Origin: Deltaproteobacteria bacterium
Lineage (GTDB): Bacteria > Desulfobacterota > QYQD01
Length of the DNA stretch: 44,905 nt
Direction of reading: 5' to 3'
Assembly (NCBI GenBank): GCA_007280345.1
Contig: QYQD01000026.1
Location: 1-44,905, forward strand
The translations under genes and the position numbers were made by a program. Of this stretch, positions 39,766 through 44,905 are shown piece by piece. A model generated the notes under the pieces. That model was not told the origin of the DNA. It saw nothing but the letters and a program-made list of their open reading frames with translations, and did no database searches. Every line of letters begins with the position of its first letter. Within the stretch, counting starts at the first letter, position 1.

Positions 39766-41214
39766 TTATACCGCCACAAAAGTGCCCCTGAGTTCCGCGT
39801 GAATGGGGTGATGCGCCGCCAGATACTTTCGCAGCGCATCTATAATCCGCTCCGACCGGTTTTCTCGATTGCGGCCGTATTTCTGAGGCACCCCTTGCGG
39901 CGTGACGAATGCCGCTGTGTAGTACCGGCCGGGCTGCACCTCTTCATCGCCTGCAAATAGTTTTTGAATACGGTGTCCCGGAGGATTCTCTATCTTGAAG
40001 TATACATTAAGACCGAGACATCGCTTGACATACCCTCCCATCTGCTGATACGGATCGCATGAAAACGTCCTTTCGAGATTCTCCTCCAACATCACCAGAA
40101 GTTCTTCTCCCGTCAACTCTACTGTCGAGACAGGCGGATTCATGGGGATAACGTTGTAAAGTTCGTTCAAGGTTATCTTCCCTGGAACTATCGGTGCGCC
40201 GTAGCGCCAGCCGTTAGAAAATGCCAATTGCGCCCCGGTGCCTTCAAGTAGGGTCTGAAGAAGGAAATTGTCCATCGTGGCCTCCAGGGTTGTTCCCCGA
40301 TTGAGCGCTGTGGCAGTTTCACCGACAACCTCTGAGAGGTCATTCTTATAGGGTGCGAGTGTCTGTCTTGTCAGTTCATCAACTGCTGGGTCAGGTTGTA
40401 TACCTGCTTCAACCTCAATCAACCGGTGCCGGTAATCCAAGATTTGTCCTTCCTCCACCTCTATATCCAGTCGACCCAAAAAAGAACCATGGCAGCCTGA
40501 CTGTATAACAATAGTTTTCCCATTGAGAACCGGCTTGTACAGGCGGTTATGGGTGTGGCCGCTGAGACAAACATCTATGCCGTGCACCTCGGACAAAAGC
40601 TTCATCTCCTGAGGAAATCCAAGGTGCGAGACCAGAACGATTAGGTCTACCTTCTCCTCAGCACGTAACATATCAATGATTGGCGGAAGTTCGTCCCTAC
40701 CCAGGGTAAAGGATATGCCTTCGCTGTAAGAAGGCGGCATGGTCTTGTCCACAATATTTGAGGCTATCCCTACAAGGCCGATCCGTAATCCGCCAATCTC
40801 TTTTATGATATACGACTGATAGACCAATTTATTTGTCTCTTTATCATAAACATTGTTTGCCAGCATCGGATAATTGAGCTCAGCGACTCGCTGGTGAAAT
40901 ACCTTTGGACCATAAGCAAATTCCCAGTGCGCCGTCATGGCATCAAGACCCAATGAATTCAAAACAGGGATCAATGCCTGTCCCTGGGTCTCTAGTGCAG
41001 GATAGGTGCCGTGGATGGTATCGCCGCAATCGCAAAAGAGAATATGCCCTTGGCTCTCAGCCCAAATCTGCTTTACTATCGTGGCGATGCGCGCGTAACC
41101 TCCAGCGGGACGGTATACAGCGTGGTCGCCCTGCCAGAACATCTCCTGGTGCAAATCAAAATAGGCATGGCTGTCGTTCATTTGAACGATTGTAAGTTTT
41201 TTGCTGCCGCTCAT
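39766..41214 (-). CDS. Bifunctional metallophosphatase/5'-nucleotidase-like protein with SoxB-like active site
   Basis: 482 residues, two-domain UshA/5'-nucleotidase fold. Metallophosphoesterase ligands: MNDSHAYF, FCDCGDTIHG, LVSHLGFP, LSGHTHNRL, VIQSGCHGSFLG. The C-terminal nucleotidase domain has EATMDNFLLQTLLEGTGAQLAFSNGWR and NELYNVIPMNPPVSTVELTGEELL. Where 5'-nucleotidases have GNHEFDYG this protein has AHWEFAYG, a His-Trp form I remember from SoxB thiosulfohydrolases. Its nearest functional class may therefore be SoxB-like. However there is no signal peptide and no other sox gene. DsrE and TauE/SafE neighbours favour a sulfur link. Confidence 0.85.
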   Translation of the reverse strand: MSGSKKLTIVQMNDSHAYFDLHQEMFWQGDHAVYRPAGGYARIATIVKQIWAESQGHILFCDCGDTIHGTYPALETQGQALIPVLNSLGLDAMTAHWEFAYGPKVFHQRVAELNYPMLANNVYDKETNKLVYQSYIIKEIGGLRIGLVGIASNIVDKTMPPSYSEGISFTLGRDELPPIIDMLRAEEKVDLIVLVSHLGFPQEMKLLSEVHGIDVCLSGHTHNRLYKPVLNGKTIVIQSGCHGSFLGRLDIEVEEGQILDYRHRLIEVEAGIQPDPAVDELTRQTLAPYKNDLSEVVGETATALNRGTTLEATMDNFLLQTLLEGTGAQLAFSNGWRYGAPIVPGKITLNELYNVIPMNPPVSTVELTGEELLVMLEENLERTFSCDPYQQMGGYVKRCLGLNVYFKIENPPGHRIQKLFAGDEEVQPGRYYTAAFVTPQGVPQKYGRNRENRSERIIDALRKYLAAHHPIHAELRGTFVAV

Positions 41215-41272
41215 TTTCTTCTCTCCCCCCTTCCTGTCAGTTCAGGGTGTTCTTTTGTCTCCTTGTTCATAG

Positions 41273-42031
41273 TCATATCTTCAACTGGCTTATAAAGAAA
41301 TAAACGGAAAAAACTACCATAACGATGCCGTAGAGCAGCATGACGGTTTTTGAGCTTGTCCTGATATCCAGTTTTGCTCCGATATATGCCATCGGAATCA
41401 CTCCTATGGCCATGGAAGCGCTTATCGTTAGATTGATATGTCCAAGATGGTAATGTATAATGCTTCCCGGAAGGGCCATTACAATCACTGTTAGCAGTGA
41501 AGTAGCAATTGCCTCCTTTATTTTCATACGGAAGAATATGACATAGGCCGGAACAAGAAATATACCGCCTCCATTGGCAAGGATTCCCGACAGAATACCG
41601 ATAACAGCAACAACAGCAACTATGTAATACACAGGCGGTGGAGAAAAAGTTTTTTCTAATGCAAAGGTCTTTTCCATAATATTTTTGATTATAAAATCAA
41701 CCCCGACAAGGCAGAGCACAACAGCGGTCAGGAGCATGAGGAACTTCCCTGAAAGATAGGCAGTAAGATACGACCCTAAGACCATTCCCGGCACTCCTGC
41801 GAGAAGGCTGTAAAGGGCAATTCTGAAATTGACGAGGTGTTCCCTTTTATATGCAAAAGAAGCTATGGAGGCTGTAAGGACAGTCAGGGGGAGCGGGGTT
41901 CCGAGGGCGACGAGAGGCGGGAGATCAAGAAACGTCCTGAGAATCGGAGTATCGACGCTGCTGCCTCCGATGCCGAAGAAGGCTGATAAAAAACCCGTGA
42001 TGCAGCCGATAATAATTGCCTCAAAGTTCAC
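41273..42031 (-). CDS. Sulfite exporter TauE/SafE-family permease
   Basis: 252 residues with about eight membrane helices. The TauE/SafE hallmarks are GFLSAFFGIGGSSVDTPILRTFLDLPPLVALGTPLPLTVLTA in the first repeat and GILSGILANGGGIFLVPAYVIFFRMKIKEAIATSLLTV in the second. Members move sulfite, sulfoacetate or other organosulfur anions. It is transcribed after yfdX. The first 48 codons are duplicated, with about 12 percent divergence by eye, at 44.56-44.70 kb. Confidence 0.93.
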   Translation of the reverse strand: MNFEAIIIGCITGFLSAFFGIGGSSVDTPILRTFLDLPPLVALGTPLPLTVLTASIASFAYKREHLVNFRIALYSLLAGVPGMVLGSYLTAYLSGKFLMLLTAVVLCLVGVDFIIKNIMEKTFALEKTFSPPPVYYIVAVVAVIGILSGILANGGGIFLVPAYVIFFRMKIKEAIATSLLTVIVMALPGSIIHYHLGHINLTISASMAIGVIPMAYIGAKLDIRTSSKTVMLLYGIVMVVFSVYFFISQLKI

Positions 42032-42235
42032 ATTATCCTATATTAGTCCCTCAACTCAATATATTAGCCGTCGTTGCCAATAAACCAGATAAATCAGCGC
42101 AAGAAACTGCCTTCTTTATGGTTTGCGGCAACCCCCGTCCAATAGCTACGGAGGCTGCCGCATCAAGCTATACCCTTTGCTATACTTATAACCCAACAGC
42201 TCCCAATCTCGTAATTATCTCTTGGGAGGCTCAAC
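41893..42235. repeat. Diverged duplication, copy 1 (tauE 5' end to yfdX 3' end)
   Basis: This segment covers the first 46 or so codons of tauE, the whole intergenic region and the last codons of yfdX. It recurs at 44561-44905 with an offset of 2668-2670 bases and roughly one difference in eight positions by eye, including the intergenic part. Confidence 0.9.
42119..42155 (-). promoter_or_regulatory. Conserved hairpin between yfdX and tauE
   Basis: On the minus strand GCGGCAGCC and GGTTGCCGC bracket a 19-base loop in this copy. In the duplicate near 44787-44823 the right arm reads GGCTGCCGC. A G-U pair thus replaces a G-C while the stem is kept. It lies about 90 bases before tauE and could be a terminator, attenuator or RNA switch. 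No known riboswitch consensus was matched. Confidence 0.4.
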
Positions 42236-42901
42236 CTGTTTGCCAAATTTCTCGACCTCTTTACCGATAAATTCTAAGCCGTTGCCAACTTCATCGGGGA
42301 CCCAGCCCGATCCTTCGATCAGCTTGCCTGCAACAAGCCGGGCATCTCTTATCGCTGTTTTACCTCCTGCCTCTGCCTTATGGCCGGCCCACGCCAAGCC
42401 GTATTCCAGATTATCAGCAGCGGTCTTAAGGGAATAGCCAACCTCCCTGGTTGTCTTTTTAACCCACGATTCAGAAGCCTTTACATGGTACGCCGTGGCA
42501 AGGGCATGATCAGCACGGGCGAAAGCCTGTTCAAGCGCTTTGGCAGAGGCGACCCCGCCTTTCCCCATATCATCGGCCAGTTTTTCCAGTTCATTCACTG
42601 AGTCAGTGAGCGCCTTCTTCCCTTCACCGGCAGCAACCGCAGCGTCAAGTTTCAGAAAGGCAACTGCTTTCCTGATGTCGGCAGCAGCGGCCTTATAGTT
42701 CTTTTTAAGAACTGCCTGGTGAGCTTTTTGAAAGTAGTTCTCATGCTCATCTGACAAGACAATCGCAACATCTTCCTCTACCACAATGTAACCCTCGGGG
42801 GCTTTTGGCGGGGTCTGTGTTTTGTCCGTACCTGCCCGTGCACCAGTGGCAAAAAATACCAGTGTTAAGGCGATCAAAAAACCTGATACCGCTTTCTTCA
42901 T
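42215..42901 (-). CDS. yfdX: YfdX-family periplasmic protein
   Basis: 228 residues. The signal peptide MKKAVSGFLIALTLVFFATGARA is followed by the helical YfdX domain (SDEHENYFQKAHQAVLKKNYKAAAADIRKAVAFLKL ... AYHVKASESWVKKTTREVGYSLKTAADNLEYGLAWAG). YfdX proteins are acid- and multidrug-induced periplasmic proteins and part of transmissible stress-tolerance loci in proteobacteria; the molecular role is not settled. A second copy starts to appear at the right window edge, as in loci with yfdX1 and yfdX2. Confidence 0.9.
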   Translation of the reverse strand: MKKAVSGFLIALTLVFFATGARAGTDKTQTPPKAPEGYIVVEEDVAIVLSDEHENYFQKAHQAVLKKNYKAAAADIRKAVAFLKLDAAVAAGEGKKALTDSVNELEKLADDMGKGGVASAKALEQAFARADHALATAYHVKASESWVKKTTREVGYSLKTAADNLEYGLAWAGHKAEAGGKTAIRDARLVAGKLIEGSGWVPDEVGNGLEFIGKEVEKFGKQVEPPKR

Positions 42902-42974
42902 AAATATCCTCCTTGTATGGTTACGCCGTGACCGTCAAGTGTCACGGGAAGCCTCCTGTAGCTCAGACTTCTAT

Positions 42975-43490
42975 TTAAGCGCTATGAATCGTTGTCTCAG
43001 TTGCTTTAGTTGTCTCTAAAATTTTCTTTGCCTTTTCAACTTCTTCACCTGTCCCGTGCGCCACCAGCATGAACTTGTTCGCCTTGAGGGAAGTCTCGTA
43101 TTTAACGATACTGTCCTTTGGTATACCGATGCCGTATAACGCTGCTCCAACGGCGCTCATTCCACCCATAATAACGACCCCTTCAAGCGCGCCAATGATC
43201 CACGACACCAGCGGGCCACCAACGACGATCGGACCAATTCCGGGAATGAAAAAGAATGCAGAACCGAAAAGGAATCCCCATAAGCCGCCCCAGAATGCCC
43301 CCAACTTTCCCCAGTATTTAACACGGTCACCCGTATTGTAATAGCCCACCACATGCTCATCAGAATGATAGTCCTTGCCTACGATGGATAACTTCTTCAT
43401 GTCAAACCCTGCTTTCTGCAGTTCCTTGACAGCATCCTCAGCCTCTGTGTGGGTGTTGAAAATAGAGACTGCCGAATTTTTCTCTGACAT
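42975..43490 (-). CDS. General stress protein 17M-like membrane protein
   Basis: 171 residues. The N-terminus (SAVSIFNTHTEAEDAVKELQKAGFDMKKLSIVGKDYH) is the GSP17M-like ferredoxin-fold sensor segment. It is followed by a Gly-rich paired membrane hairpin (WGKLGAFWGGLWGFLFGSAFFFIPGIGPIVVGGPLVSWIIGALEGVVIMGG) and a second small alpha/beta repeat (KYETSLKANKFMLVAHGTGEEVEKAKKIL). Proteins of this plan are induced by general stress; the function is unknown. It precedes yfdX on the same strand with AGGAGGTG at its start. Confidence 0.85.
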   Translation of the reverse strand: MSEKNSAVSIFNTHTEAEDAVKELQKAGFDMKKLSIVGKDYHSDEHVVGYYNTGDRVKYWGKLGAFWGGLWGFLFGSAFFFIPGIGPIVVGGPLVSWIIGALEGVVIMGGMSAVGAALYGIGIPKDSIVKYETSLKANKFMLVAHGTGEEVEKAKKILETTKATETTIHSA

Positions 43491-43609
43491 AGTACACCTC
43501 CTGTTTTTTAATGGTTAATTTTTAATCAGGCTCAATGAGCCGTTTGGGAAAAATCTCTTTAAACTATATATTATTTTCTCAACCACTTCTGCTACTTAAG
43601 TTACATATC

Positions 43610-44371
43610 TCATCCCTTCTCGTTGTTTTTATCTTTATTAAAATGCAGGTGTTCCTCTATTTTTCTTATCAGGGCATGCAGGTCTTTGATCTCTAAATAA
43701 CCCCTGTGCGCAATCATGATGCCTTCTTGCTTTAATTTCTGCAAATGTCTATTCACAACTGCACGGACAGACCCTATCATGCCGGCTAATTCTTCATGGG
43801 AAAGGTCTTTAATCAGCTTCAATCTGGATGGTACATTATCGCTGTCCTCGTTATATTCATGGTCTATATGCCGGAGGATAAGTTTGGCAAGTCTGATCTC
43901 TGTATCGTGAAGGGCTAAATCGGATGCCAGCTCCGTCAATACACGCATCTGCTTTCCGAGGCAGGGGAGAAATGACCGATTGAATTCAGGATGCTTATTA
44001 ATCCAGTCCCGCACCGTATCAATTGGCGCAGATAATGCCGAAAGGTCGTCCACAGCCACCGCATACACATCATGTTTTTTACCGTCCAGAAGGGATACCA
44101 CATCAAAGCAGTCACCCGATCCAAATAAAAAGAGAGTAAATTCCCGGCCCGTGGCAGGATTAGTCCGCACAACCTTCACGCGCCCGGTCACTAAGACAAA
44201 AAACTGCTCGACTGTTTGAGCGGGCTCCATAACAACCTGTTTTTTCTCCCATTCTTGATGCCTGAAAATCAGAAACATTTTCTTGAGGACATCCTCATCG
44301 AGTCTTGAGAATAAAGCTGATTTTTTAAGCAGTTCAAAACTCTGCAAATAAAACGGTGAATTGGTTCTCAT
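43610..44371 (-). CDS. Crp/Fnr-family transcriptional regulator
   Basis: 253 residues. The N-terminal cyclic-nucleotide-binding fold (FSRLDEDVLKKMFLIFRHQEWEKKQVVMEPAQTVEQFFVLVTGRVKVV ... LFGSGDCFDVVSLLDG) lacks the Cys cluster of FNR and a clear cAMP-binding Arg-Ser motif. A dimer helix follows, then an HTH_Crp winged helix (DLSHEELAGMIGSVRAVVNRHLQKLKQEGIMIAHRGYLEI). The recognition helix is SVRAVVNRHLQKL. Its ligand cannot be read from the sequence. As the first gene before the GSP17M-yfdX-tauE series it is a likely local regulator. Confidence 0.94.
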   Translation of the reverse strand: MRTNSPFYLQSFELLKKSALFSRLDEDVLKKMFLIFRHQEWEKKQVVMEPAQTVEQFFVLVTGRVKVVRTNPATGREFTLFLFGSGDCFDVVSLLDGKKHDVYAVAVDDLSALSAPIDTVRDWINKHPEFNRSFLPCLGKQMRVLTELASDLALHDTEIRLAKLILRHIDHEYNEDSDNVPSRLKLIKDLSHEELAGMIGSVRAVVNRHLQKLKQEGIMIAHRGYLEIKDLHALIRKIEEHLHFNKDKNNEKG

Positions 44372-44450
44372 TCATATCCTCCCGGCGATTTCAAGGCGCC
44401 CTCATACAATTTCCTTCGCATAACAGGCTTTGCAAATAGCAATTGAAAAT

Positions 44451-44699
44451 TTAATTCGCACTGCTAAAGCCATAGCCGGCGTATATATCCTGAGCCTGCC
44501 TGCCCTTCATGAAGTCAAGAAATGCCTCTGCCGCGCCGCCAGCCCGTAATCTCCTTGGAAGCGGTGTCCCGAGGGCTACAAGCGGCGGGAGGTCGAGGAA
44601 TGTCCTGAGCACAGGGGTATCGACACTGCTACCTCCGATGCCAAAAAAGGCCGACAAAAAACCTGTGATGCAGCCGATAATAATTGCCTCAAAGTTCAT
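44451..44699 (-). pseudogene. Chimeric fragment: TauE N-terminus fused to ModA-like C-terminus
   Basis: The first 48 residues equal the TauE/SafE protein at 41273-42031 with one substitution. After LVALGTPLP the sequence changes to RRLRAGGAAEAFLDFMKGRQAQDIYAGYGFSSAN and stops. That tail resembles the C-terminus of molybdate/tungstate substrate-binding proteins (AFLDFM ... AQ.I...YGF). The ORF is therefore a recombination product and not a functional permease. Confidence 0.75.
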
Positions 44700-44905
44700 A
44701 TTATCCTATATTAGTCCCTCAACTCAATATATTAGCCGCGATTGCCAATAAACCAGATAAATCAGCGCAAGAAACTGCCTTCTTTATGGTTTGCGGCAGC
44801 CCCCATCCAATACCTCCGGAGGCTGCCGCATCAAGCTATACCATTCCAATGCTATCCTTGATCCAATAGCTCCCACTTTCGTAATTATCTCTTGGGAGGC
44901 TCAAC
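44561..44905. repeat. Diverged duplication, copy 2 (runs off the window)
   Basis: Matches 41893-42235 through tauE codons 1-46, the intergenic hairpin and the end of yfdX. The left junction lies at about 44556-44561 where ModA-like sequence takes over. The right end is cut by the window edge, so the duplication probably includes a whole second yfdX. Confidence 0.9.
44885..44905 (-). CDS. yfdX: Second yfdX copy, C-terminal end only (partial)
   Basis: The last visible bases read, on the minus strand, GTTGAGCCTCCCAAGAGATAA, i.e. VEPPKR and stop, identical to the end of the yfdX at 42215-42901. The stretch before tauE' keeps the same gene order, so a second YfdX gene continues beyond the window. 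Only seven codons are visible. Confidence 0.6.
   Translation of the reverse strand, partial: VEPPKR

Noticed and set aside
42119-42155. c-di-GMP riboswitch before tauE
   Set aside because: The GCAAACC string is suggestive, but the GACGCAAAGCC-like second strand and tetraloop receptor are missing.

Overview
The window looks like a chromosomal segment from a Gram-negative anaerobe or microaerophile of the Desulfobacterota/Nitrospirota kind. This is inferred from a PEP-CTERM exported protein, a Fur/FeoB/DtxR-FeoA ferrous-iron operon, a long-form RmlA, a possible small selenoprotein, a P3A proton ATPase, and a background of short dispersed palindromic repeats. No rRNA marker is present, so the phylum remains an inference. 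No rRNA, tRNA or CRISPR array was seen.

Layout. (1) 1-6.2 kb: end of an unknown gene, a PEP-CTERM protein, a PD-(D/E)xK-like protein, and an iron operon read leftwards (fur, feoB, DtxR-FeoA) behind a near-perfect Fur box. Divergent from it are two tiny genes. The first carries an in-frame TGA followed at once by a SECIS-like hairpin, which suggests a small dual-CxxC selenoprotein. (2) 6.2-13.6 kb: housekeeping genes on the minus strand: pyrF, then xseA, an M23 peptidase, xseB, ispA, dxs and tlyA in tight linkage. A MITE-like element separates ispA and dxs. (3) 13.9-17.5 kb: a four-gene dTDP-rhamnose operon on the plus strand. (4) 17.5-24.1 kb: a lower-GC accessory island. Degraded transposase sequence and REP-like hairpins precede a strong promoter and a five-gene operon: a coiled-coil protein, a protein resembling an ATPase that has lost Walker A, a BrxD-like (DUF2791-type) ATPase, an unknown protein, and a SNF2 helicase fused to an Mrr-like nuclease. 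It has no methyltransferase, PglZ or TerB gene. This looks like an anti-phage or anti-plasmid system related to Shango/BREX but with different effectors, and it is the best candidate for an undescribed system here. A 164-bp inverted-repeat element sits inside it. (5) 24.1-44.9 kb: an envelope/stress accessory region: two P3-type ATPases, DedA and DedA-PAP2 proteins, a methyltransferase-like membrane protein, a two-component system with PepSY partner, glucan phosphorylase, GNAT, rhomboid, DsrE, a SoxB/5'-nucleotidase-like hydrolase, TauE/SafE, YfdX, a GSP17M-type membrane protein and a Crp/Fnr regulator. The window ends in a diverged duplication of the tauE-yfdX junction, whose partial tauE copy is fused to the tail of a ModA-like gene.

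How the parts may work together. Fur, iron import and a second metal-dependent regulator form one iron-homeostasis unit. The rml genes supply dTDP-rhamnose for surface polysaccharide, plausibly linked to PEP-CTERM export. The right half reads as an island for proton and cation homeostasis, membrane-lipid remodelling and stress. All functions are inferred by reading sequences against remembered families; no database search was run.
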